From contig OY811985.1 of NCBI GenBank assembly GCA_963681505.1, positions 3,560,549 through 3,624,548 on the forward strand: a stretch of DNA of 64,000 nt. The letters run 5' to 3'. The notes beneath the pieces are model-generated. The model was not told where the DNA came from. It saw only the letters and a list, made by a program, of their open reading frames with translations, and ran no database searches. Source of the DNA: Eunapius fragilis. Lineage: Eukaryota; Porifera; Demospongiae; Spongillida; Spongillidae. The translations under genes and the position numbers were made by a program. Positions 36,113 through 47,009 of this stretch are shown here, one piece after another (the stretch's first letter is position 1; the number at the start of each line of letters is the position of its first letter).

Positions 36113-36190
36113 CTTGGGCATTGGATTGCGAGAATAGTAATGCGACAGTCGCTACTATAATCTGTAAGGTGACTTTTTCGGTATAACGAC
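36113..36190 (-). CDS. Ig-domain gene, exon 2 (signal peptide)
   Basis: A 78-nt phase 1-1 exon with a CCTCAG acceptor and a GTAGGA donor. It encodes RYTEKVTLQIIVATVALLF followed by SQSNAQ: a charged n-region, a hydrophobic core of about 12 residues and a small polar cleavage region. This is a typical secretory signal placed just before the Ig domain. The intron to exon 3 is 91 nt and the intron to exon 1 is 72 nt. Confidence 0.7.
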
Positions 36191-36262
36191 CTGAGGTGGG
36201 AGTGGCTACTAATTCAAATGTGACGCCCACACAGACATCACTTAATTCCTAAGCACACATAC

Positions 36263-36290
36263 CTGCGCTAGACGGACGGCTTTCCTTCAT
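36263..36290 (-). CDS. Ig-domain gene, exon 1 (start codon)
   Basis: The ATG at 36290-36288 is followed by nine codons (MKESRPSSA) and a phase-1 GTATGT donor. It joins in frame to exon 2, giving a 35-residue leader before the Ig domain. The start is inferred from the phase match and signal-peptide shape. Confidence 0.6.
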
Positions 36291-37719
36291 TGTCGCGTCG
36301 TTCAATTTTAAAGTTTTATGTTGTCAAACCTTACATGTCGCTAACAACACAGCTAGCAATGGTCACGTTACTCGATTAAGGTGGACCTTACATAGAGCTA
36401 ATAACTGTATGAATATTTGTAGCAGCTAGTAAATAAAATTTAGCGTTGCTAATAATATACACACTGGCCTACATGTTGTGCAATCAAGGATATATTCTTT
36501 ACACAATGTGCCGGGCCATTACGTATTTTGATATTATAATTATCGAAACCTGCGAATAACCTTCCAGACTTCCTACGCGTAGGACGCAAGTAAAAAGTTA
36601 GTATTTTTGGCAAACGATGTGTGAGAAGAACGAAATATAAATTCTACTGTATGAGTAGTTTTCATAGTAGAAAATTGTACATCCTCCTTACACACCCCTT
36701 TACCAAAAACATGCATTTTACTTTAATTTGTCCGTATATCTCGATCAAACACGCATAGTATTTGGAAATGGCGCGAAGCAACTTCAAGCGGGCACAACTA
36801 TTGTCAGAAAGATAAAGAAGGCCTAAGGAAAGAAACGGTTTATAAGGCAGGCCTTTGTCATTTAACACAGTAAAGAGTACGTAGTAGAGTGGCATGGGAA
36901 GAAGGGGGCTCCACGACAGAATCTACGAGAGGCATTTGTTCGCCGCATGTCTTTGGGCAGTTAAGCCTCAGCACCTGCAATGGGGAAGAAAACTCCCCCG
37001 TGAAGTACATCAGGACGATGGTAATACTCATTTGCCAGTAAATGATGATTGTGAAGATGAGAGTGCATGAAGAATCTTCCACGGAGAGAGAGCTGAAGCT
37101 GATGACAACGGTGAACCTCTGCGGAACGCGCGGTATACTATTGTAATATACATACATGCGCGCATGCGTATAAATACAAAGTTCGACTCCTTTTTTACTT
37201 TTTCATAGCAATGATTTACCTGGTCCTGCATGCATGCTTCAAAATTTGATCACCCTTACCAGCCACAAGCAGTTTTTATACCTCATGAGTCTTTGGGCAG
37301 TACGCAGGCAGGAATCGAATGAGGGGGGTGTCCATTATGAATTTTTGATGAGGGGAGGGGCGCAATAGCAGCTAGGTGGGATCTTACAGCGCTCCCCCAT
37401 CGGGGTGTGGGGTTCCGCCCCAGGAGCCAACGCTTTTCGCATCATATCATTAGCTTCGAAAATAAAACATGCTTAGCGCAGTTAGATGCAACTGAAATGG
37501 TCTTATACATTTTTGTGCATGATGTACTTAGCTCAGTACGCTGCATTTAAACTATAGTACGGTTAGAAAGTACTTCATTTCATATATGGGGAAATATCGG
37601 TTATCAAATTATGTGATAAGAGATTCCGATTCCTAGGTCTTCTACAACTCTTTCTTCCTTACGCATTTGAAATTGCGAGTTACAACGGTATGAATTTCTA
37701 ATTATGCGCATATTTCACA
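36291..37719. other. Upstream region of the Ig gene; no firm gene
   Basis: A minus-strand open stretch (37117-36858) follows a possible CGTTCCGCAG acceptor and has even composition, but no domain is recognisable. Segment 37370-37445 repeats the GCTCCCCCATCGG..CAACGCTTTT motif of 33540-33600. Confidence 0.35.
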
Positions 37720-39196
37720 AGTAGATAAAAAATTTCTCTTTGAGAAATAGAGTGGGATGTAGGATTGGGATTGATGGTGTAAAAAGCAAGGAAACAAGAC
37801 ACATTATGGATTGGTACCAGAATACAACAGGACGGTCCTACATTTAGCCAAGAACCATGCACTTTGAATTTCAATTAGCTAAATCATAGATTATTTAGAC
37901 AGGGATTGGAAACGGGTCACGTGAGCCATACATTTTACGGTAGAAGGCTATGCGCCGTCAATATTATAATGGATAGCACCTTTTGAGTTTGGCGGGAAAA
38001 TGTCTTATAGCTGGTTTTGGTGAAATCCGTATCATGTAGAGTCTCGAATGTATTCCACCCAATTCATGAAAGGTAAGGTTTGTCTCGAAACGTGTTTGAA
38101 GTTCTAGTGAACGAATCTTCGGGAGTTTTTAATAAAAACTGAGAAATGAAGCTATGTCAATCCTTTCTGGGGTGCAAAAACTTTTCTGTACGTTTTTTGA
38201 CCTTCATTTTTTGTAAATAAGTTCTTTGTAGCAATCTGAATAGAACTGGATAGGTTTTGCCCTTTTCCCTAGCTTTGAAAACATAAAGTGGCACGAAACA
38301 GTGTTTTAGACATACAGTCAGTTCTGGGCGTATAACTACTTTTGTAAATAGTGTCAACGCGGTTCGAAGGTTTCATCCTCTAGTGCACTCATTTTGTGAT
38401 AGAACTGGGCTATGGACTAAGCCAGGGAGTGTTGGTATGACGTTATAAAAAGTTCGCTTTACATCGACTATCGCGTCAATCATTAGGGACACGGCACGAA
38501 TAGACTAGGCCGTACTGGCAGTTCCGGGCGTATAGCTACTTTTGTATATAGTATTAGAAGGGTTTGAAGGTTTTATCCTCTAGTGCACTCATTTTGCGAT
38601 AGAACTGGGCTATGGGCTATGCCAGGGAGTGTTGGTATGAGGTTATAAAGAGTTGGCTTTACATCGACTCTCGGGTCAATCATTATAGGGATACGGCGCG
38701 AATAGAATACTGTCAGTTCTGGGCGTATAGCTTCTTTTAAAAATAGTATTAATGGGGATTTAAGGTTTCAACGTCTAGTACACTCATTTTGCGATAGAAC
38801 TGGGCTATAGCTATGCCAGGGAGTGTTGGTATGAGGTTATAAAAAGCTTTACATTGCGTCAATCATTTGGCACGGCACGAATAGAGTAAGACTGCTGTCA
38901 TTTCTGGGCCTGTGGCTACTTTTGTAAATAGGGGTTTGAAGGTTTCATCCTTTACTGCTGCTCATTTTGCCATTCCAGATTTAATAACTACTAACACAGA
39001 CGGAGCTGTTAATTGGCGTGCACGTGATCCGTTTCCAATCCCTGTCTAAATAATCTATGGCTAAATGTAGAACCGTCTTGTTGTATTCTGGTACCAATCC
39101 ATAATGTGTCTTGTTTCCTTGCTTTTTACACCACCAATCCCAATCCTACATCCCACTCTATTTCTCAAAGAGAAATTTTTTATCTACTTGTTTCCT
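37720..39196. mobile_element. Composite inverted-repeat element, 1.5 kb
   Basis: The left arm 37720-37930 is complementary to the right arm 39015-39196. The outer parts have the hairpin-MITE signature (AAAAAATTTCTCTTTGAGAAATAGAGTGGGATGTAGGATTGGGATTGATGGTGTAAAAAGC, split here by the reader at any point). The inner parts end in GACAGGGATTGGAAACGG and CCGTTTCCAATCCCTGTC. The 1.1-kb interior holds four ~190-bp tandem repeats and no transposase, so it is a non-autonomous DNA element mobilised in trans, by inference. Confidence 0.7.
38321..39000. repeat. Four ~185-200-bp tandem repeats inside the composite element
   Basis: The phrase GTTCTGGGCGTATA (with variants) starts at 38321, 38521, 38716 and 38901. 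Each is followed by CACTCATTTTGCGATAGAACTGGGCTATGG and GCCAGGGAGTGTTGGTATGA in decreasing completeness. Confidence 0.8.
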
Positions 39197-39827
39197 TGCT
39201 TTTTTTTCCTACCATGCAGAGCGATTGGTTAGTTGTCATGAAGCCAATAACGTAATATAATTGTGCCAATTAAGTTAGCACTATCGGTAATTAAGATTTC
39301 ATCGGCATTCAATAATGTTACATAATTGTGGTTCCCAATGAGCATTGGGGATGTGTTGCTGTACCACCAGGTTTGATTGCTTATGCGAGGTTTGTTCGTG
39401 GTATATGTGGTGACACCGCGCGTGCGTATAATGCCTTTTCACATGTTTATTTGATCAAAAAACACATCTTATTTTTAGTAAAAATTAGCATGTACAATTC
39501 TTAAACGAGAACCTGCCTCGCCTTGTACGCCGCCCCGGTCGTCCCCTCCTGTAGGGATAAAAATAACTGAAGCAGGAGGGATCAGCTGTGGCAAGGAATT
39601 GACAAACAAATCAGCATACGGACACATTAATTTTATGGTTGTGGAAAGTTTATGCACATATACGCCAGCATCGCTACGCCCCAAGCAAGCTGACATGCGT
39701 ATACTAAGCATTACACATTAGCACATATAACCTTTTGCATATAGCCTTCCCTTAAAAAAATCTTGAGCAAATTATGTTTGGAATTACAGCACTATGCCAT
39801 CTTATTCCACTACCTAGTAGCATGTCA
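39197..39827. other. Spacer left of Ngaro-2
   Basis: AT-rich with no supported gene. It ends in the CAGGA at which the Ngaro-2 element is joined. Confidence 0.5.
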
Positions 39828-39956
39828 GGAAATACCATTTCTGTCGGTTGAATGGAATGAATTAGACAGAAAATTAGCTCCTGCCGGGTGTAAGTTGCAG
39901 GATGACTGGTGATTGGTCAGATTGTGGCGCCCAAAGTTGGGCCATGTGGTAGAGGG

Positions 39957-39963
39957 TATAAAT
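39957..39963 (+). promoter_or_regulatory. TATA box in Ngaro-2 repeat A1
   Basis: TATAAAT about 90 bp before the gag ATG (40051). It is repeated in A2 (about 44703). Promoter role inferred from position. Confidence 0.5.
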
Positions 39964-40050
39964 GATGGATGAGAGAGTTAAGAGTCAGTCTAAGTGTTTG
40001 TGCACGTGGCGTTTTTCTTTTTCTGTTCTTTTTTTTGCCATACAGTCAAG

Positions 40051-42735
40051 ATGAGTGAGCACGAGTCAGACGAAACGACAGCAGACGGAATGACGGCAGA
40101 CGGAACGACGGCAGACGGAACGACGGCAGACGGAACGACGGCAGGGTCTTCAAGATCTTCTACCGCCCCGCGGCTAGGGGATAACCAAGTAGCCCTTATA
40201 CTTGGGGCCATCAACCAGTCCCAGGCCGAAATGCAGGCCCTCCATAAGGAGATACGCGAGTCGCAGGAGGAGGCGGCGGAAAAGCTGGAGGCGATGAGGA
40301 GGGAGAAACCACTCCACTTCAACAAGAAGACCCACGAGGTTCAGCACTCCTTCAACCAAAGTGTGGAGGATAGGTTGAAGGGTGCCGAATCCAGCCTGGC
40401 AAAGGCAGCGCGGCTAATAGCAGATGGTCCTGCGAAGGAGGCAGTCGTACGGGCGCAGCAGGATGTCACTAAGGGTAAGGAACTCCTCGCCCACCGCCAG
40501 AAGTTGATCCGGATCGCCGACTGATCCGAGTTCGGCTGGGTCGTCGTCGAGGAGTACGAGGACGACGACCTTGCCGTTAACTCCGACGACGAAAGGAGGC
40601 TCGAAAAGGCGGAGCGAGCGGCCGAGAGGAAGGTGGGGGCGAAGAGAAGGAAGCGGCGGGACGAGGAGGTGCGTAAAGAGCCTAGGCTGGGTGGCGGCCA
40701 AGCGCCTGTGGTGGCTTCGACGTCTCTCCCGGTCCCAAGGCCCATTTCAAGTGGTGGTGCGCTTGCTCCAAGGCCGCCTGGGCCTATCATTTGTTACCAG
40801 TGTGGTGAAACTGGCCACGTGAGGCGCACGTGTACCAAGAAGCCCGTGCCGGCCTCAGCTGTGTATCCTCCCACCATAACGTGTGTTGTTAGTGAGCCTG
40901 TTTGTGATGTGGGTCCTGTAGGTGAAGGGGAAAACGATGAAGTGGTTATTAAGAGGTGCTGGGAGTTCCAAGGTGATGTTTCAGCCCATGGGACGGTCAA
41001 GAACAGGTCTGTGAAGGGCTGTTTACGGGAGCATGTGTCCTTCTGGGAGCAGGAGCTGTCTGCACCTCCATGGGTCATAGATACCATTAAACACGGGTTG
41101 ATATTGCCATTGCGTACTGAGCCTACCCCATACTATAGACCTAATCAGTTATCTGCCACAAGCAATTCCGAGTGGGTGGATGGTGCAATCACTGAGTTAG
41201 TAAAGGGTCAATACATTAGGGAAGTAGAGGAAAAGCCATATGTTTGTAGCCCATTGTCAGTAGTGGGGAACAGTTCAGGCAAGAAACGATTGGTGGTAAA
41301 TATGAGGCATGTAAACAAGTTTCTCTTGAGAAGGAGTTTCAAATATGAAGACTTGCGCATAGCCATGATGCTGTTTGAGCAAGGTGAGCTGATGTTTAGC
41401 TTTGACCTTAAATCTGGTTACCATCATGTGGATATTGCTGCTCAACACTATAAGTATCTGGGTCTAGAATGGAATAACAGGTTTTATGTGTTTACAGTGT
41501 TGCCATTTGGGTTGGCAGTGGCCCCATATGTGTTCACCAAGCTTTTACGTCCATTGGTCAGGCTATGGAGAAATAAGGGTTTTAAGTCGGTGCTGTACCT
41601 AGATGATGGTGTGTTTGCAGTGCATGGGGAGAAGGAAGCTAGCGAAACTAGCCAATTTGTACAGGATACCCTAGTGAAGGCAGGTTTGCTAGCTAATGAG
41701 GAAAAATCTGTCTGGGTGCCATCCCCGGTCATAGCATGGCTGGGGTTTATCATTGATCTCCAACAGGGCTGTGTGTTAGTACCAGATGCCAAACTAGCAA
41801 AGCTGCAGTCAATTCTGCAGGCAACACGTAAGCTGGCAGTTATCAGTGCCAGGTCACTGGCCTCTCTCATTGGAAAAAATTTGTCCATGGGCATGGCATT
41901 AGGTCCTGTCGCTAGACTGATGACTAGATGCATGTACGTTGCACTGGAAGGTCGCACGAGCTGGTGTGACATGCTGCACGTGACCGACGAGGTGCGAGGG
42001 GAGTTGTGTTTTTGGGCAAAATCATTGGTCAGTTATAATGGGCAGCCCATAAGGTTCAAGCCTTCAGCAGTGAGGGTGGTGTATTTAGATGCTAGCAATG
42101 TTGGCTATGGTGGGTACATGGTGGAGCATGGCCCACTTATAGCCAATGGTAGTTGGACTGCCGGGGAGGCTAAACAGAGCTCCACATGGAGAGAGCTAGT
42201 TGCAGTAAGCCGCGTGTTAGAGTCAATGGTACTTAAGCTTTCTGGTGAAAGAGTGCGTTGGTTTACTGACAATTTAAATATAGTCCATATTTTGAAAGTG
42301 GGTAGTAGGAAGCCACAGTTGCATGAAGAAGTGCTGAAAGTATTTAATATGTGCGTGGAGCATCAGATTAAGTTGGAGCCGGAGTGGGTTCCGCGAGAGG
42401 AGAATACAATAGCAGATTGCATTAGTCGAATCGTGGACTACGACGATTGGCAGTTGGTGCCAGAAATGTTCTATTGGTTGAACGGGCAGTTTGGGCCCTT
42501 TTCTGTAGACAGGTTTGCAAGCAATTACAATACACAATTACCCAGATTCAACTCTAGGTATGCTTGCCCTAATACGGAGGCAATTGATGCATTTACAGTT
42601 GACTGGAGTGAGGAAAATAACTGGCTTTGCCCACCCCCTTCCCTCATAGTGAGGGTCCTGCGTCATGCCCAGCAGTGTAGAGCACGTGGTATGATGTCAT
42701 ACCTTGCTGGCCATCAGCCCCTTTCTGGCCCCTAG
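40051..42735 (+). pseudogene. Ngaro-2 gag-RT-RNase H polyprotein frame with one internal stop
   Basis: A single frame runs from the ATG at 40051 to the TAG at 42733, broken only by a TGA at 40522-40524 in a context where CGA-to-TGA deamination would explain it. The N-terminus (MSEHESDE, then 5-residue TADGT-type repeats) is followed by a coiled-coil-like Glu/Lys/Ala region. A CCHC knuckle follows at about 40795-40840 (CYQCGETGHVRRTC). RT: SFDLKSGYHHVDI (about 41400), VLPFGLAVAPYVF (about 41500) and YLDDGVFAV (about 41596). RNase H: YLDASNVGYGGY (about 42080), WRELVAVSRVLE (about 42190), FTDNLNIVHIL (about 42265) and NTIADCISRI (about 42406). The catalytic acids are present in both domains. 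A C-terminal tail of about 90 residues follows RNase H. Confidence 0.85.
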
Positions 42736-42894
42736 TTTGCTTGGGTAGTGGGTATGCATCGTTCGTATTAGCAACAATTGAGCTGGGGACATGCATGGAT
42801 GTGTTCATGCCAGTAACCAATACACCAGTATTGGCTATGAAAATAGCTTTTTGAGACCGAGCATTCTATAAGCCGCCGGGCGGGTATGGTGTCC

Positions 42895-43330
42895 GTCACC
42901 GGGCTATTTTCAGTTCGTGTTTGGCCACTGGGCTGGTATGTGTTCAGCCACTGGGCTGGTGTGTGTTCAGCCACTGGGCTGGTGTGTGTTCAGCCACTGG
43001 GCTGGTGTGTGTTCAGTCACTGGGCTGGTGTGTGTTCAGCCACTGGGCTGGTATGTGTTCAGCCACTGGGCTGGTATGTGTTCAGCCACTGGGCTGGTGT
43101 GTGTTCAGCCACTGGGCTTGTGTGTGTTCAGTCACTGGGCTGGTGTGTGTTCAGCCACTGGGCTGGTATGTGTTCAGCCACTGGGCTGGTATGTGTTCAG
43201 CCACTGGGCTGGTATGTGTTCAGCCACTGGGCTGGTGTGTGTTCAGCCACTGGGCTGGTATGTGTTCAGCCACTGGGCTAGTGTGTGTGGGTCAGCCACT
43301 AGACTGACGTGTGTATTCAGTCACCGGACT
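42895..43330. repeat. 23-bp minisatellite between RT/RH and YR of Ngaro-2
   Basis: About 17-18 tandem copies of CAGCCACTGGGCTGGTRTGTGTT with degenerate ends. Since 23 is not a multiple of three, all three forward frames stay open, which explains the overlapping Cys/Trp-rich reading frames. None is a gene. Confidence 0.95.
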
Positions 43331-43424
43331 GGTATGGAGTCAGCTATGGTTATTTTATTACATATTGTAGTTGTGCAGTGTTTAATGCAGAAAATTCTTC
43401 CCTGCAGATATCTGGAGCTCAGGA

Positions 43425-44410
43425 GTGTGGCCTCTACTAACCAACTTAGAGGACCCAGAGCTGCGTCGCCTGGCCGCAGCGCTGCCAACCACAGTCTTAA
43501 GGAGCCGAGCTGACAGTACTACCAAGAAGTATCTGGGCGCCTACAGGAGATGGAAGACCTGGACAGATAGTAGGCAAGGCGTACCTAGTTTCCCTGTACA
43601 GGACGTTCACCTGGCACTCTACCTGCAACACTTAAGTGAGTCAGTAGAGTCAAAGGCAGCAGCAGAGTAAGTAGTGCATGCCTTGTCATGGTTGCACCAG
43701 ATGGCCGGTTTAAACCCTGTGGGTGCATCCCCATTGGTGCAGGTCACACTGGCAGGTATTAAACGGATCGTGGCTAGGCCTAAGGTTCGTAAGGAGCCTG
43801 TGACAGTTGAGATGCTGCAGGCCATGGTTGAGGCTGCAGGCATGGAACCATCACTTACTGAAGTGAGGTTGTTGGCTGTGTGCTTGTTGGCATTTGCAGG
43901 ATTTCTGCGCTGCGACGAGTTAATAAAGCTTTGGTGCTCTGACATTTCCTTTAATGCTGAGGGCATGCGGGTTAGTATAAAGTCCAGTAAGACCGACCAG
44001 TACCGGGATGGGGATGAAGTGGTTATTGCACGCACAGGCACACCAACTTGTCCAGTAAATATGATGACTCATTACTTTGACATGGCTGGACTCACAGTGC
44101 AGTCCAGCGAGAAGGTGTTCAGAGGTATCGTACATACGAGGGAGGGTGAGAAACTTCGCAAGTCCGGGGGGATTAGCTATACACGCCTCAGAGAATTATT
44201 GTTGGCTAAGATAGGCCAGTTGGGGTGGGACCCACGCTGTTTGGTATGCACAGTCTCCGGGCTGGTGGCGCTACCACAGCGGCTAATGCTGGAGTCCCTG
44301 ATAGGCTGTTTAAGAGACACGGTCGCTGGAAGTCAGAGACTGCTAAGGATGGGTACATAAAAGATGCAGTAGAAAAGCGCTTAGAAGTGAGCAAGCGCTT
44401 GGGGTTGTGA
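43425..44410 (+). pseudogene. Ngaro-2 tyrosine recombinase with one stop and one frameshift
   Basis: The frame reads from about 43425 through a TAA at 43668-43670 to about 44231, where a 1-nt loss shifts it to the frame ending at the TGA at 44408-44410. The N-terminal helical domain includes RSRADSTTKKYLGAYRRWKTW (first residues listed only as a landmark at 43500-43560). Catalytic residues: Arg in FLRCDEL (about 43902), Lys in SSKTDQYRDG (about 43984), HSLRAGGATTAA (about 44249), RHGRWKSE (about 44315) and the Tyr of GYIKD (about 44351). All are present, unlike in Ngaro-1. The family role is insertion of the circular cDNA. Confidence 0.85.
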
Positions 44411-44460
44411 GCAGGTTGTACCCACTAGCAGTAATCATTCTTTCTTTGCATTGTCTAGTT

Positions 44461-45171
44461 GTAATGTTTGTTCAGTCTAGTTGTGACGTATGTTCGTGTT
44501 GTGTCGTGCACATTCGGCGAAAACCAATGTTAAAAGGCTGTCATTGTGGTCATCTTGCATGGGCATACAGGCAGGAGATACCATTTCTGTCGGTTGAATG
44601 GAATGAATTAGACAGAAAATTAGCTCCTGCCGGGTGTAAGTTGCAGGATGACTGGTGATTGGTCAGATTGTGGCGCCCAAAGTTGGGCCATGTGGTAGAG
44701 GGTATAAATGATGGATGAGAGAGTTAAGAGTCAGTCTAAGCGTTTGTGCACGTGGCGTTTTTTTTTCTTTCTGTATTTGGTTGTTGTGTTGTCTTTTTCA
44801 TTGCCACAGAGTTCCACCTTAACCAAGGCTATGCAGATAGTCAGAGTGCAGTCATCGGTCAAAATGGCAGATTGTTTGGGTCTTTTCTCTGCTGCGCGAT
44901 TTTTTTTCCTCAATGAGGTTTTTTCCGCAGCCGGAGTTTTTTCCCCTGAGGAAGGTGTGGGCCCACCTCTTCTAAATCACACACTGGTCCCTGCCGTGGA
45001 CTTTTGTGTACACATGCAGTTGTTGCGGTTACGAACCAGTGTAGTTGTGACGTATGTAATGTTTGTTCAGTCTAGTTGTGACGTATGTTCGTGTTGTGTC
45101 GTGCACATTCGGCGAAAACCAATGTTAAAAGGTTGTCATTGTGGTCATCTTGCATGGGCATAGAGGCAGGA
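44461..45171 (+). repeat. Ngaro-2 split direct repeats B1-A2-B2
   Basis: B1 (44461-44575) and B2 (45056-45171) share GTAATGTTTGTTCAGTCTAG through GCATGGGCAT. A2 (44576-44770) repeats A1 (39828-40024) with few changes. The A2-B2 spacer is 44771-45055. Confidence 0.9.
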
Positions 45172-45486
45172 GGTGTGACATGCATTGTCAGAAGCCAGCT
45201 AGAGCTGAAGTGTTGTGTCAACAGTTATAGGTGTTAATGTAACATCTGTAGCAAAGCATCAGCATGCTGAGGCAGGCATGAAGTGCTAATCCCTAGCCTG
45301 CATGACATGTGATACCAGGAGCAGGACTCAAAATTAGATCCAGTAATCCTCATCCCCTTATTATTTAAACCACTGCTATTGTGTGGTATTATATTGAGGG
45401 GTGTTCATACACAATTCTCATCACAAATGTCTGCACTAAGGTCACAATCAATGTGGCAACAATTACCAAGGTCACCTAGTGCTACT

Positions 45487-45747
45487 CTAATCTCCGCTAC
45501 AGAAAAGTAACTTCGTTTTTATAATTATATCTACCTCTTCATCACTCAAGCGTCTATTACACTGACAGGTGCAAAGCCACTTTTTGGGACGATCACTACT
45601 TTCACCCTTACTTTTATCCTTTATTTCATTAGCCACAACACACCAGCCATTAGTGTCAACAGGGATTGCTAACATTCTAGTGCGTACTTTGGTCAACCAA
45701 CCATTCATGTGGTTCTTTAAAATCTTCAACAACCATTTCTTGTACAT
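45487..45747 (-). CDS. Hypothetical 86-residue ORF
   Basis: Starts at the ATG at 45747. It is rich in Lys, with a WLCTCQCNRR segment and a DEEVDIII acidic patch, and has reasonable coding-like composition. It has no recognised domain. It could be an exon of a transposon gene lying between Ngaro-2 and the DPEK-family copy at 46049. The antisense frame 45569-45814 is hydrophobic and less plausible. Confidence 0.25.
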   Translation of the reverse strand: MYKKWLLKILKNHMNGWLTKVRTRMLAIPVDTNGWCVVANEIKDKSKGESSDRPKKWLCTCQCNRRLSDEEVDIIIKTKLLFCSGD

Positions 45748-46048
45748 TTTATTGCTATGCTATTTAGTGTCTTTTCAAGCAACATACACCCTGCCTTTTA
45801 TCATCTCTTTGTGAGACAAAACCTAAACATTAAATTTATACACCCTGCCTTTTACATCTCTTGGTTCAAAGAGATAAAACCTGAGTAAAAATTAACTTTT
45901 TTTAACCTAACTTTTCATTACATTAAAGTTACACATCAGAATGCTCAGTAATTTACTCACTTATTTCACCACAGTACTTGTTACAGTATACACATAAACT
46001 CACCGTTTAATCTTGACTTCTTATTGTCCAGCACTTGGGAGGCAGTGT

Positions 46049-46660
46049 TTAGATCAGACCCAGACTATTTAGCCTTTTAAACTGCTCTTCTTGTTTCAGC
46101 ATGATCAATGTAGCGTTTGTGCTCACCAACCCGCTTGGGTTCAGGGCCATTTTGGTACCACCAGGTTCTTTCTGCGTCTCGCTTCGATCTGCGTAGCATT
46201 TTCTTGCTCGCTTCGTCTCAGGGTCTTTTTCGTACCGCGCCCGCCCAGCGTCTTGCATGTGTCATCATCAGAGATACAGTTTGAAAATACAAATTAAAAT
46301 AGGAATAGGATGACGAGTCTGTACCTTGCCCTTTTCTTAACCCGATCTCTTCTATTTCATTGCTCGCTTCGTTTCAGGATCTTTTTCGTACCGCGCTTGA
46401 CCAGCGTCTCGCATGGGTCATCATCATAGCTACAGTAAGAAGTAAATATATATATGTTGATAGATGGGAAGATGCAATTAAAAATAGGATGACGAGGGTC
46501 TGTACCTTGCCCTTTTCCTGACACGATTCCCGTTGTCGTTCGTCGGCTCGCTTCTGGTCAGACTTCGCCTGGTAACGTTCTCCGGCTTTTGCTTTGTTTG
46601 CCACCGAACTAAGATCATGCTTTGCTCTCATTGTACCGATCTCTTTTTGCATGTTTCAAC
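46049..46660 (-). CDS. DPEK-repeat family, exon-intron repeat copy (partial)
   Basis: Minus-strand segments encode (R/Q)ARYEKDPETKRA(R/M)K twice (46258-46160 and about 46410-46340) and an alternate start MQKEIGTMRAKHDL at about 46652. Segments of coding text end in GGGCAAG followed by GTACAGAC (about 46505 and 46325) and are separated by AT-rich stretches ending in TAG or CTG before a conserved ATGATGAC, which looks like a tandemly repeated exon plus ~80-nt intron. It belongs with 34010-34560, 55240-55700 and 62699-63330. The upstream part near 46985-47070 (GAGTTATGTTTGACGAAAGG then GAGAAG repeats) corresponds to the shared upstream block. Function unknown; protein very basic. Confidence 0.45.
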
Positions 46661-47009
46661 CAGAACATAAAAACGAACACGTGCAAGATCACGTGCTTAG
46701 TAAACGGTTCTTATGGTCCTGGGCAATTCATCAAAGTTCCAATAGCAATTTGTATAGACGAAAGCCCGACAACATATGGGTCCAAGCATTTATTTACGAT
46801 CCTTATCCAACTGTCCATCCGCCAGTATACTTCATTTTTTATAAATCGGCAAAAATACACCCACGCACACTCTTTATTAATTTATATCGAAACTGATATA
46901 AACTATATAGTTTCAATATTCACACAGGATGAAACTTCGCATCGAGCGCTACATTTTGGTGCAAATATCATTTTTTTTCCCGCTTTTCCTAACTTGAGTT
47001 ATGTTTGAC

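Larger units (their letters stand above)
39828..45171 (+). mobile_element. Ngaro-type tyrosine-recombinase retrotransposon no. 2
   Basis: A 5.3-kb element with split direct repeats: A1 39828-40024, internal ORFs 40051-44410, B1 44461-44575, A2 44576-44770, B2 45056-45171. The junctions share CAGGA: left flank GTCAGGA, B1/A2 GCAGGA, right GCAGGA. This fits recombination over a short identical stretch without target duplication. Gag with a zinc knuckle, RT, RNase H and YR are all recognisable, and there is no methyltransferase. It is a different subfamily from Ngaro-1: CCHC knuckle, gag and pol in one frame, unrelated terminal repeats. Inactivating lesions: TGA at 40522, TAA at 43668 and a frameshift near 44231. 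Confidence 0.9.

Noticed and set aside
36858-37157. Minus-strand ORF upstream of the Ig gene as an additional exon
   Set aside because: It has a possible acceptor, but no domain and no start or donor that joins in phase to the Ig exons. Kept only as a note in the spacer entry.
42886-43513. Three overlapping plus-strand ORFs of 128-198 residues rich in Cys, Trp and Gly
   Set aside because: They are produced by the 23-bp minisatellite, whose period leaves all three frames open.
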